From JANQPC01 sp039208375 (GTDB taxonomy: Bacteria; Pseudomonadota; Alphaproteobacteria; Rhodobacterales; Rhodobacteraceae): a stretch of 64,000 nt of DNA. Within the stretch, counting starts at the first letter, position 1. Each line of letters opens with the position of its first letter. The DNA is taken from NCBI GenBank assembly GCA_039208375.1, contig JBCCRC010000011.1, forward strand, positions 1 through 64,000. The letters run 5' to 3'. Below the pieces are notes generated by a model, which had not been told where the DNA came from, searched no databases, and saw only the letters and a list, made by a program, of their open reading frames with translations. The position numbers and the translations under genes were made by a program. Positions 42,691-50,391 of the stretch are shown here, piece after piece.

Positions 42691-43722
42691 CTACAGCCAG
42701 TCGAGCCCGGCTTCGTCTACATCCAAGTAACTTAATGACGCCATGGTGGTCGCCGGCCCCGGCACTGGTGCAGTGCTGAAGGCAAAATACGGTAACGATT
42801 GCTTTTCTTCGAAGCCCAGCCCGGTCAGCAGCGTGCGCATTTCAGCGTCGGCAGATGCAGCGCGCAAACGAACGCTTTCGGCGCCTGCCGAATCCGCGGC
42901 ACGCGCGAGGCTGCGTAAAACGAGTTCGCCCTGCCCTTCACCGGCGAAAAGCGCGATACGTGCCTGCTTCGGTCGCTCCCGTGACTGCCAGAGAAATCCC
43001 ACCGCGCCGTCGGGCCCGACGCAGGACATGTAAGAGCAGCCCGGGCAGCGCCCGATCTGCCAATCGATATAAGCGCCATCATACGCCGGGGCGACCGGAC
43101 CCGACGCGCGGTGTGCGGCAAGCGCATCCAGCGTCGCGGCGCTCGCGCCAGGCTCGACGGCAAGGGCCTCTCCACCCCGTAGCGCGGATCGCTTTATCGG
43201 TATTCGCCCGACCCCCGGGACTGCTGAAAGCGGCGCATAGCGCGGCTTTCGGGCCACGAGGCGATCGAGCTGGCTCGCCAAGCGCAGGCGTAGAACATAG
43301 TCACAGGCTGCTTCGGCGTCGGTATAAGCCGCCAGCCGCGAATAGATCCGAAACGTGATGTCGTTGCCGCCGATGTGGTAGACATGGGCGTGCGCCTGCG
43401 TGGCCTTCTTTAGGAGCATAAGGCCCGCTGTTGGGCCGGCCTTCGCATCTTCGACCGACCAGTCACATGTCCAAGCTGTATCGACCCGCGTGCCTGCGAC
43501 GTCTGCTCGGAACGGGATGAGCCCGATAAACCCGACAACCTCACCGTCCGCCAGAGCAACAAACCCTCTGTTGCGCCCGGCATTGAAGACGTCGTCAAAA
43601 TACTTCCAGGCCACGTACTCAGGCGCGTAACCGCGCGCTTCGAGGTACGCCCGCACCGCAGCTGTAGGCGCTTCGTCCAGCCGCACGATCGTCGTGGACG
43701 CCGTACCCCCCGTCTGAATCAT
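42691..43722 (-). CDS. GNAT-like acyltransferase
   Basis: About 343 residues, with what look like two GNAT-type halves: FVALADGEVVGFIGLIPFRAD in the first (beta4 region) and MSCVGPDGAVGFLWQSRER with ARIALFAGEGQGELVLRSLARAA in the second. The ATG at 43722 is preferred, but a GTG at 43767 in frame is possible. It begins the five-gene operon. A role in transferring an acyl or aminoacyl group from the carrier protein to a final acceptor would fill the missing release step, but this is inference. Confidence 0.8.
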   Translation of the reverse strand: MIQTGGTASTTIVRLDEAPTAAVRAYLEARGYAPEYVAWKYFDDVFNAGRNRGFVALADGEVVGFIGLIPFRADVAGTRVDTAWTCDWSVEDAKAGPTAGLMLLKKATQAHAHVYHIGGNDITFRIYSRLAAYTDAEAACDYVLRLRLASQLDRLVARKPRYAPLSAVPGVGRIPIKRSALRGGEALAVEPGASAATLDALAAHRASGPVAPAYDGAYIDWQIGRCPGCSYMSCVGPDGAVGFLWQSRERPKQARIALFAGEGQGELVLRSLARAADSAGAESVRLRAASADAEMRTLLTGLGFEEKQSLPYFAFSTAPVPGPATTMASLSYLDVDEAGLDWL

Positions 43723-44195
43723 AACACCCGCCACGCAACACACCCTGTGCCGGAAATACCGGCTCACCAGCTTCTCACTTACATTCCTGCGGCAGGCGCA
43801 TACGCCCTACCCGTGCCGCAGGATTTGATCTGGAATACGAGGCCCAGCCCCGTTCTGTCTACCACCACACGCGGATTCGGGCGCTTTGTTCGGCTATTGG
43901 CGACGGTCTGTCGCCTTTCTTCTCGGGCCACGGGCACACGCAACAATCAGCTTTGTGCGTTGGGGCCATCGGGCCATTCGTTAATCTGCGCGACCTTGCG
44001 CGGCGACCTCGTTGCCAAATTCGCATCGATGTCGCTCATCTCGGCGGAAAGGCCCCGATCCGGAACACCAGTGAAGATTGTGATCGCCTGCCAATTGATG
44101 CAGGCGCACATTCCATTAAATTAGGCCCATGCCGACGAGATGGCACCCGAACTGGGTGCACGGTTTGTGACGATTGCATGTTGGGGGATTTGACG
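43723..44195. other. Divergent intergenic region upstream of the biosynthetic operon
   Basis: No convincing ORF. An AT-richer patch (around 44110-44122) may carry a promoter. A hairpin GCACCC/GGGTGC (44143-44159, five-base loop) lies 36 bp before the exported-protein start on the plus strand. The region must hold promoters for both directions. Confidence 0.45.
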
Positions 44196-45305
44196 ATGCG
44201 CGAGGCGCGTTCGGCACGGCGGGCTTTTATGATTTCCGGTATCAGCGTTTCAGGGCTGGGAGCCGCAGTGTTGGCGTCTACCGCCATCGGCTGGGGTGAC
44301 GCCTTGCATGCGCAAGCCACCGAAGGCGCGGAAATCACACCTGTGGTTGCCACACGTGAGGAAGACGCCGATTACGTGCGCCCTTACGGCCCGCGCGCGC
44401 CGTGGAACATACCGGTGCATAACCTGCCCCGCCACGAGGCGAACGACTACTATGCCTGGAGCCTTTGGAACGACGCGCCCTCGCGCCCGGGCAACTTTAA
44501 CCTGACATTCGAATCCTACACCTACCCGGTCTACTATGCGGCGGATGCGACGGATTGGTTCCCGGTCTCCACAACCTGGGCGAACAGCCGGATCAACTTC
44601 CATTGGATCCCGTGGAATGAAGACTGGGAGCCGGCACCCGGCACGGACGGCCAGGTAATCATCCTCGATCCGCCAACGGGCCGCGAATGGAACCTGTTCC
44701 AGGTACAGGGCTTCGTCGAGGATACGGTGCTGGCTACCAATGGCAGCCTCGTGCCGGGGGATTACCGCACGCGCGAGGTGGGCTTCCGCCCTTCACGCGG
44801 GGCTGGCATCCCCTATCTTGCGATGCTCATCCGGCCCGAGGAAATTCGCGCGGGCGTGATCCAGCACGCGCTTTCCCTGCCCATCCGGAACACGAGCGGG
44901 GAATACTACGTGGCGCCCGCCACCAAGCTCGAAGGTAAACGCGAGGGCGAAGGCATCCCTGAGGGCATGCGCTTCGCGCTTGATGTCAGTGAGGAAGAGA
45001 TTCTCGAATGGGCAGAAACGCTGCCTGAAGGGCAGACGCGCCGGTCTGGCATCATCGTCGCCCGAGCCTTGCGCGATTACGGCTGGTTTGTCACCGATAT
45101 CTCCGGGAGCGCGCATTTCCAGTTCGAAGCAAACCTTACGGCGGGCGAAGAGTGGCGAGAACTTGGCCTCGCACCTCAACCGCATGGCGACAAGTTAATG
45201 CCGCGCGATATGCTCGACGGGCTGATGACACCTGAACGGATCTATGTGATCGCGCCGAGCGACCAGTATCCACCGGAACTGATTGCGCGCGAGTTCGAAG
45301 ACTAG
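44196..45305 (+). CDS. Exported or membrane-anchored protein of unknown function
   Basis: A 369-residue protein. The start at 44196 is preceded by GGGGGAT. The N-terminus (MREARSARRAFMISGISVSG, then LGAAVLASTAIGWGDALHAQA) is a long signal peptide or anchor, twin-arginine-like in its early Arg residues but lacking the consensus spacing. The mature domain is aromatic-rich and beta-sheet-like: FTYPVYYAADATDWFP is replaced here by ESYTYPVYYAADATDWF, with SRINFHWIPWNEDWEPAPG, REWNLFQVQG and FEANLTAGEEW. The Trp-rich pattern suggests carbohydrate binding or a polysaccharide-active fold, without recognised catalytic motifs. Confidence 0.75.
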   Translation: MREARSARRAFMISGISVSGLGAAVLASTAIGWGDALHAQATEGAEITPVVATREEDADYVRPYGPRAPWNIPVHNLPRHEANDYYAWSLWNDAPSRPGNFNLTFESYTYPVYYAADATDWFPVSTTWANSRINFHWIPWNEDWEPAPGTDGQVIILDPPTGREWNLFQVQGFVEDTVLATNGSLVPGDYRTREVGFRPSRGAGIPYLAMLIRPEEIRAGVIQHALSLPIRNTSGEYYVAPATKLEGKREGEGIPEGMRFALDVSEEEILEWAETLPEGQTRRSGIIVARALRDYGWFVTDISGSAHFQFEANLTAGEEWRELGLAPQPHGDKLMPRDMLDGLMTPERIYVIAPSDQYPPELIAREFED

Positions 45306-45374
45306 CGCGCATGAAAACGCCGCCCGCGATGATGCGGGCGGCAACTGCTCGATACTTGGTTTGTACCGGCGGTT

Positions 45375-45890
45375 CTAGGGCAGCGGCACGTCGGTAGCGC
45401 CGACAATTGCGCCATCGGGCGGCAAGGGCCCGGGAAGCCCTGCAAGGAAATTCCACGCGTAATCAGAAATCAAATCACGCACGATCTGGTTGGCATTCTC
45501 GACACCCGTGAAGGCCCAAACCTGGGGCTCCATATACGTCACCCGCACAAGCGTCCCTTCCCAAAGCGCCGTGCCCCGCAGCGATATCGTTGCAGCACCG
45601 GTGCATTCCCCCTGGATCCGCTGGGCCGTGACCGAGATCACAACAACACTGCTGGCAGCGGCGGCGCTGGTTTCTAGCCCGGCATAGCCAAGCTCGGCAT
45701 AAGCGTCAGCCACAGTGTTCGCCACATCCGTCCAACAACCGCCGGTGGCATTGTCTTCGGCCACCACGGCCAGTGGCGCGATATTGGTTTGCGTGAAAGG
45801 CGGTGTGTATTTAGCCTGGGCGTCAGCGGCGGTGGAACAGCCAAGGGCGGCCAAGGCAACTGCGGTGAATCTAAACATATCAACACTCAT
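45375..45890 (-). CDS. Exported protein, paralogue of the upstream gene
   Basis: A 171-residue protein with a Sec signal peptide (MFRFTAVALAALGCSTAADA, cleavage near AQ). Two cysteines in the mature part (GGCWTD and GECTGA) are shared with the neighbouring gene product at 45906, as is the order of motifs CWTD, AQR, G-C-x-GA, ISLRG, LWEG. The start may be the ATG at 45890 or the one four codons in (45878). Function unknown; it is likely a periplasmic beta-rich protein. It is 15 bp downstream of its paralogue and thus probably cotranscribed. Confidence 0.75.
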   Translation of the reverse strand: MSVDMFRFTAVALAALGCSTAADAQAKYTPPFTQTNIAPLAVVAEDNATGGCWTDVANTVADAYAELGYAGLETSAAAASSVVVISVTAQRIQGECTGAATISLRGTALWEGTLVRVTYMEPQVWAFTGVENANQIVRDLISDYAWNFLAGLPGPLPPDGAIVGATDVPLP

Positions 45891-45905
45891 TCTGAACGGA
45901 TCCGC

Positions 45906-46367
45906 CTAGAACCCGCTTTCGGGCAGGGTGGCTAGGTTTCTCGTAGCGAACTGGCGCACCGTTTGGGCGACGAATTCATTTGCATCGCCGACCCGCGAAA
46001 ATGGGCGCACGAAGGGCTCGGTAAAGCTGACAAACGCTGGCGCGCCCTCCCAAACAACCCAGCCGCGATGCGAGATCGACACCGCGCCGTAGCAAAAGCC
46101 TCTCTGGCGTTGCGCAATCACGGTGATCTTCAACGAGGATTTCGCGCCGTGTTCGGCGACCGGAAGATTGACGCGCTCCAGCAAATCGACCGCGGCATCG
46201 CCGGCGGCGGCATGATCCGTCCAACACATATCACGCGAGAGATCACGAAACTCGAGCGCGATAGGGCTTATCTTCGATTTGCTGAATGGTGATGCGTTTT
46301 GCGTTTGCGCCGACGCTGCTGTTGCAAGCAGGGAAACCGCAACCGCGGGAACTAGGAACCGAAACAT
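45906..46367 (-). CDS. Exported protein, paralogue of the downstream gene
   Basis: A 153-residue protein starting with MFRFLVPAVAVSLLATAASA (signal peptide), with GGGGGGT upstream of the ATG at 46367. The mature part shares CWTDHAAAG, VIAQRQRGFCYGAVSISHRG and WEGAPAF with the next gene, indicating tandem duplication. Both begin with MFRF, and both contain one conserved cysteine pair. No function is assigned and no domain is recognised. The pair lies between the exported Trp-rich protein and the nitrate locus. Confidence 0.78.
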   Translation of the reverse strand: MFRFLVPAVAVSLLATAASAQTQNASPFSKSKISPIALEFRDLSRDMCWTDHAAAGDAAVDLLERVNLPVAEHGAKSSLKITVIAQRQRGFCYGAVSISHRGWVVWEGAPAFVSFTEPFVRPFSRVGDANEFVAQTVRQFATRNLATLPESGF

Positions 46368-46821
46368 TTTGCACATACCCCCCAGTACAATACCGACAAT
46401 TATGGAAAGGGCCTGAGGGTCTGGCAACGGGATGGGGGCGCAGGAAGCTGCTTCGGCCTTTTACCCAGGATAGCCGCAAACAATTGCAAAAAAACAACAA
46501 ATCCCGGGATTCAGCCCCTGTTGGCGAAGTGGGAACAATCCCACGCGCGCCGCACAATAATTCAGCGCACGACTGAAATTCGCATCTGATCTTTTACAAT
46601 CGAGCAGGAGCGGCGGGATTGTTAACTCCAGTGCTCTGCCCAATCGAATCGCGCACGACGACATCGGCGCCTGTCTTCCTGCCGATGAACCTGGGCCAGC
46701 ATACCACCTCAGATGAAATCAGCACCATTTACGCCCACGGCTGACACATGAAGGGCCGAACCAAGATGCTGCGATGCAAAAATGCATTGCTGCGCCTGCA
46801 GCGTCCGCCCATGATGCCGCC
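46368..46821. promoter_or_regulatory. Divergent regulatory region before nasT
   Basis: Contains no clear ORF. A hairpin GTGGGA/TCCCAC with ACAA loop (46529-46544), AT-rich tracts around 46480-46500 and 46545-46610, and, close to the nasT start, the 12-base motif ATGCTGCGATGC (46766-46777) followed by the near-inverted TGCATTGCTGC. It should contain promoters for nasT and for the exported pair. Confidence 0.5.
46766..46777 (+). repeat. 12-base motif copy 1 (upstream of nasT)
   Basis: ATGCTGCGATGC. It recurs exactly at 48611-48622 (plus) and at 50312-50323 (reverse complement), all in nitrate-locus intergenic DNA. Here it is extended into an imperfect palindrome with TGCATTGC. Confidence 0.6.
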
Positions 46822-47406
46822 ATGTCTAGCCCGCTCTCGATAATCGTGGTGGAGCCCGATCGCGACCGGGCGCGGCTGATCGTTGATAGTCTGCGCGAGG
46901 TGGGCGACAACGAGATCCACGTGATTTCAGAAGTGTCAGGTTTGGCCCGTCGCATAACCGAACGGTCGCCCGATGTTGTGATCGTTGATCTTACTAGCCC
47001 CACGCGGGACATGATTGAGGAACTGACGCTCGCCACCTCGCCCCTTGAACGCCCGGTGGCGATTTTTGTGGACCAAAGCGACGATACGTTAACGAAAGCG
47101 GCCATCGAGGCAGGTGTGTCGGCCTACGTCGTCGACGGCCTGCGACCAGACCGGATGAAACCGGTGATGGATGCCGCAATCGCGCGATTCAATATGTTCC
47201 GCCGGATGCGCGATGAACTCACCGAAACGAAGCGTGCGCTGGAAGAGCGCAAGGTGATCGACCGGGCGAAGGGCCTCCTTATGAAAGCACGCGGCATCAG
47301 CGAGGACGAGGCCTATGCTATCTTACGCAAGGCCGCGATGGACCAAGGGAAGCGTATATCGGAAGTCGCCGGCGCGTTGGTGACGGCAGCGGACCTACTA
47401 TCATGA
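46822..47406 (+). CDS. nasT: ANTAR-domain response regulator NasT
   Basis: About 194 residues. The N-terminal receiver-like domain (SIIVVEPDRDRARLIVDSL, DVVIVDL) retains an acidic pocket. The C-terminal ANTAR RNA-binding domain has ERKVIDRAKGLLMKARGISE, then EAYAILRKAAMDQGKRI. NasT binds paired hairpins in nitrate-operon leaders and prevents termination; NasS holds it inactive without nitrate (known from Azotobacter and Paracoccus). The start at 46822 gives the family-like MSSPLSIIVVE; an upstream in-frame ATG at 46774 overlaps the 12-base motif. The stop overlaps the nasS start (ATGA). Confidence 0.93.
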   Translation: MSSPLSIIVVEPDRDRARLIVDSLREVGDNEIHVISEVSGLARRITERSPDVVIVDLTSPTRDMIEELTLATSPLERPVAIFVDQSDDTLTKAAIEAGVSAYVVDGLRPDRMKPVMDAAIARFNMFRRMRDELTETKRALEERKVIDRAKGLLMKARGISEDEAYAILRKAAMDQGKRISEVAGALVTAADLLS

Positions 47407-48581
47407 GCCCAACGCGCCTGTCTGTTGCCTTTATCCCGCTCACAGATGCGGCGCCGCTTATCGTAGCCGAGGAAATGGGGTTCGCGCGGGAAGAGGGCCT
47501 CTCGCTCGATCTTGTGCGCGCGCCTTCTTGGTCGTCCCTCCGCGATATGCTTGCCTTCGGACGCGTCGAGGCGGCGCATCTGCTCTCACCGGTTCCCGTG
47601 GCCATGGCCCTTGGGATCGGTGGGGTGGCCTCGCCGATCTCGGCCCTCATGGTTCTGTCGGTAAACGGCAACGTGGTGGGTGTGAGCCGCGCGCTCGGGG
47701 ATCGGATGCGCGCCGCCGGCCACGGGTTCGACGTCTTGGATGCCACTGGGGCGGGCCGGGCGCTGGTCGCTGCCGCCGACAGGCGTCTCACCATCGGCGT
47801 CCCGTTCCCGTTTTCGATGCATGCCGAGCTCCTCTATTACTGGCTTTCTGCCTCGGGCCTCCCCGCACCGCAAAGTATCGAGATCAAAACCGTGCCCCCG
47901 CCGCTGATGGCCGAGGCCATCGCGGCGGGCGAAATCGATGCCTTCTGCGTTGGCGAACCCTGGGGATCGAAAAGCGTCGAAAACGGCGTTGGCGCGATCC
48001 TCTTGGCAGGCCGCGCAATATGGAGCTTTGCGCCCGAAAAAGTGCTTGCTGTGCGCACAGCATGGGCGGCGGAGGAACCGGATTTGTCCGCACGCCTCAT
48101 GCGCGCCGTGTGGAAAGCCTGCCGGTGGCTGGGCCAGGGCGGGGGCGAAACGACGGCGGCAGAAATGCTGGCGCGCCCCGATTACCTTGACCTTGCGCCG
48201 CATATCATCGACCGCGCCTTCACCGGGCATCTTATTGTGAATGAGCGGGGCGAGGCCCGCGATTGCCCGGGCTTCATCGAGTTCTTCGATGGGGCCGCGA
48301 CATTTCCCTGGAAAAGCCAGGCGGCCTGGATTGCCGCACAAATGGCCGCGCGCCTCGGCCTTGAACGCGGCACTATCATGGATCAGGCGCGCGCCGTCTT
48401 TCGAACAGATCTCTATCGCCGCCATCTAGGTACGGCGGGCGCCCTTCTGCCGGGCGCGTCAGAGAAAACTGAGGGCGGAATCGCCCCGGGAATCGCAGCG
48501 GCGTCGGAAACCGGGCGGTTGATTCTGGGGGAAAACCAGTTCTTCGATGGCCGCGTGTTTGATCCTTTTCATGCTGAATGA
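47403..48581 (+). CDS. nasS: Nitrate sensor NasS (cytoplasmic NrtA-like protein)
   Basis: A 392-residue member of the NrtA/CmpA binding-protein family without a signal peptide: it begins MSPTRLSVAFIPLTDAAPLI directly, so it is cytoplasmic. Nitrate-site segments FAREEGLSLDLVRAPSWSSLRD, HLLSPVPVAMALG and CVGEPWGSK are visible. NasS binds NasT and releases it when nitrate or nitrite is present. Overlap with nasT by 4 bp supports stoichiometric expression. It is followed by a 270-bp leader with riboregulatory elements before nrtA. Confidence 0.92.
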   Translation: MSPTRLSVAFIPLTDAAPLIVAEEMGFAREEGLSLDLVRAPSWSSLRDMLAFGRVEAAHLLSPVPVAMALGIGGVASPISALMVLSVNGNVVGVSRALGDRMRAAGHGFDVLDATGAGRALVAAADRRLTIGVPFPFSMHAELLYYWLSASGLPAPQSIEIKTVPPPLMAEAIAAGEIDAFCVGEPWGSKSVENGVGAILLAGRAIWSFAPEKVLAVRTAWAAEEPDLSARLMRAVWKACRWLGQGGGETTAAEMLARPDYLDLAPHIIDRAFTGHLIVNERGEARDCPGFIEFFDGAATFPWKSQAAWIAAQMAARLGLERGTIMDQARAVFRTDLYRRHLGTAGALLPGASEKTEGGIAPGIAAASETGRLILGENQFFDGRVFDPFHAE

Positions 48582-48610
48582 TCAAAAAAGCGGCGTTGAC
48601 CTGCAGAAAA

Positions 48611-48622
48611 ATGCTGCGATGC
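48611..48622 (+). repeat. 12-base motif copy 2 (start of nrtA leader)
   Basis: ATGCTGCGATGC, 30 bp after the nasS stop and upstream of the leader hairpins; preceded by CTGCAGAAAA. See the copies at 46766 and 50312. Confidence 0.6.
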
Positions 48623-48630
48623 GGAAGACT

Positions 48631-48673
48631 GGCGCTCAAGAATAGCGCGCGGGTACATTTACGCTTGAGCGCC
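48631..48673 (+). repeat. Leader inverted repeat (10-bp perfect stem)
   Basis: GGCGCTCAAG (48631-48640) and CTTGAGCGCC (48664-48673) enclose a 23-base loop containing GCGCGCGGG, which could alternatively pair with CCCGCGC at 48673-48679. Mutually exclusive foldings are therefore possible just before the ANTAR-type hairpins. Confidence 0.6.
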
Positions 48674-48679
48674 CGCGCA

Positions 48680-48717
48680 GTCGGGGCATTGTAGCGACAG
48701 AGAGCAACGGGGCTCTC
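48680..48717 (+). promoter_or_regulatory. Tandem hexaloop hairpins: predicted NasT (ANTAR) antiterminator site
   Basis: Hairpin P1 (48680-48698): GTCG/CGAC outer stem, a three-G bulge, a C-G closing pair and hexaloop ATTGTA. Hairpin P2 (48700-48717): stem GAGAGC/GCTCTC with hexaloop AACGGG. Both loops have A at position 1 and G at position 4, the known requirement for ANTAR recognition. One base separates them. They lie 34 bp before an intrinsic terminator in the leader of the nitrate operon and just downstream of nasTS. P1 is the weaker of the two because of its bulge. Confidence 0.75.
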
Positions 48718-48751
48718 GCACACTCTCCCATGACAGGGCGATCCGAGCACA

Positions 48752-48808
48752 GCCGCTCGACCAGCTTACGCAATCGGCGTGAGCGCGGTCTTGCGGCTTT
48801 TTTCTTTT
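48752..48808 (+). terminator. Intrinsic terminator in the nrtA leader (attenuator)
   Basis: Nested stem: GCCGC/GCGGC, GACC/GGTC and GCTTACGC/GCGTGAGC with an AATCG loop, followed by TTTTTTCTTTT. It ends about 43 bp before the nrtA start. A terminator this strong ahead of a complete operon implies regulated readthrough, consistent with NasT action on the hairpins at 48680-48717. Confidence 0.85.
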
Positions 48809-48851
48809 GCGCGTCGCCCACCGGGTGGCACAGGACAGGGGCAGACACCCG

Positions 48852-50219
48852 ATGAACAAGTTTCTCACCGGCATCGCACTCTCGGCGATGTTAGCGACCT
48901 CCGCTTTCGCAGAAATGCTGGAGCTTGAGAAAGACGAACTGACCTTCGGTTTCATCAAGCTCACCGATATGGCGCCGCTCGCCGTGGCCTATGAAAACGG
49001 CTACTTCTTGGACGAGGGCCTTTTCGTCACGCTGGAAGCGCAGGCGAACTGGAAAGTGCTGCTGGATGGCGTCATCGGCGGGCAGCTTGATGGCGCACAC
49101 ATGCTTGCTGGCCAGCCGCTGGCCGCAACCATTGGCTTTGGCACCGAAGCGCATATCATCACGCCCTTTTCGATGGATTTGAACGGCAACGGCATCACCG
49201 TTTCCAACGAGATCTGGGAGGCGATGAAGCCGCACGTTCCGCTTATGGACGATGGCCGCCCGCAGCACCCGATCGGTGCTGAGGCCCTTGCCCCGGTGGT
49301 GGAAGACTACAGAGCGCAGGGCAAACCGTTCAACATGGGCATGGTTTTCCCGGTCTCCACCCACAACTACGAAATCCGCTACTGGCTCGCAGCCGGCGGC
49401 CTGCACCCCGGCTACTACAGCCCTGAAAACATTACCGGACAGATTGCGGCGGACGTTCTACTTTCAGTAACCCCGCCACCGCAGATGCCCGCCACGCTCG
49501 AGGCCGGCACGATCTACGGCTACTCCGTGGGCGAGCCATGGAACCAGCAGGCTGTGTTCAAGGGCATCGGCGTTCCGGTGATCACCGACTACCAACTTTG
49601 GAAGAACAACCCGGAGAAAGTCTTCGGGATCACGGCAGAGTTTGCCGAACAATATCCCAACACGACGCTCGCGATCACAAAGGCGCTGATCCGCGCGGCT
49701 ATCTGGCTCGACGAGAACGATAACGCCAACCGCATGGAAGCGGTGGAGATGCTCGCGCGGCCAGAATACGTGGGCGCAGATGCCGAAGTGATCGCCAACT
49801 CGATGACGGGCACGTTCGAATATGAGAAGGGCGATGTGCGCAAAGTTCCCGATTTCAACGTGTTCTTCCGGTACTACGCCACCTACCCGTTTTATTCGGA
49901 TGCGATCTGGTACCTCACCCAGATGCGCCGCCGGGGCCAGATCGCCGAGGCGAAGCCCGATGAGTGGTATCACGAGATGGCCCAGAAGGTGTATCGGCCC
50001 GACATCTATCTCGAAGCCGCGCGGATGCTCGTGGATCAGGATCTAGCCAACGAAGCCGATTTCCCGTGGGACAGCGATGGCTACAAGGTCGCCACGCCTG
50101 CCGAGGATATCATCGACGGCATCCCCTATGACGGGCGCGCGCCCAACGCTTACCTCGAAAGCCTGCCGATCGGCTTGAAGGGCGAGCAGGTTGTGGTGGG
50201 CAGCGAGGTGCAAGGCTGA
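48852..50219 (+). CDS. nrtA: Nitrate ABC transporter substrate-binding protein
   Basis: A 455-residue periplasmic binding protein. The ATG at 48852 gives a Sec signal peptide (MNKFLTGIALSAMLATSAFA, cleavage before EML). Nitrate-binding family segments are FGFIKLTDMAPLAVAYENGY, WKVLLDGVIGGQLDGAHML, GMVFPVSTHNYEIRYWL and YGYSVGEPWNQQAV. It shows the same fold as NasS but is exported. ACAGGGG precedes the start. It is the first structural gene after the attenuator and is followed by a strong hairpin. It captures nitrate (possibly nitrite) for NrtB. Confidence 0.95.
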   Translation: MNKFLTGIALSAMLATSAFAEMLELEKDELTFGFIKLTDMAPLAVAYENGYFLDEGLFVTLEAQANWKVLLDGVIGGQLDGAHMLAGQPLAATIGFGTEAHIITPFSMDLNGNGITVSNEIWEAMKPHVPLMDDGRPQHPIGAEALAPVVEDYRAQGKPFNMGMVFPVSTHNYEIRYWLAAGGLHPGYYSPENITGQIAADVLLSVTPPPQMPATLEAGTIYGYSVGEPWNQQAVFKGIGVPVITDYQLWKNNPEKVFGITAEFAEQYPNTTLAITKALIRAAIWLDENDNANRMEAVEMLARPEYVGADAEVIANSMTGTFEYEKGDVRKVPDFNVFFRYYATYPFYSDAIWYLTQMRRRGQIAEAKPDEWYHEMAQKVYRPDIYLEAARMLVDQDLANEADFPWDSDGYKVATPAEDIIDGIPYDGRAPNAYLESLPIGLKGEQVVVGSEVQG

Positions 50220-50226
50220 CCACAGC

Positions 50227-50262
50227 CCCGATGCTGCGCGCCCTCATCGGCGCAGCATCGGG
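50227..50262 (+). repeat. 13-bp perfect hairpin after nrtA
   Basis: CCCGATGCTGCGC and GCGCAGCATCGGG enclose a 10-base loop, starting 7 bp after the nrtA stop. There is no U-run. As with urtA-urtB, it separates the binding-protein gene from the permease gene and probably stabilises the upstream mRNA or causes partial termination. Its stem contains GATGCTGCG, part of the recurring 12-base motif. Confidence 0.65.
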
Positions 50263-50311
50263 CGCACGCCGCGCATCCCGCCACTCTCGGACAGATTGCG
50301 CGGCCTGCGCT

Positions 50312-50323
50312 GCATCGCAGCAT
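50312..50323 (-). repeat. 12-base motif copy 3 (upstream of nrtB, reverse orientation)
   Basis: GCATCGCAGCAT on the plus strand, the exact reverse complement of ATGCTGCGATGC at 46766 and 48611. It lies 69 bp before the nrtB start. Confidence 0.6.
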
Positions 50324-50391
50324 TACTGATGCTCAAAACCTAGGCGCATGGCTGGCGAAGCCGCGCCGCCGAACCCTGGCAGGAGAGACCC

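Noticed and set aside
43747..44124. 125-codon open frame in the divergent gap
   Set aside because: No start context or domain; likely chance in the promoter region.
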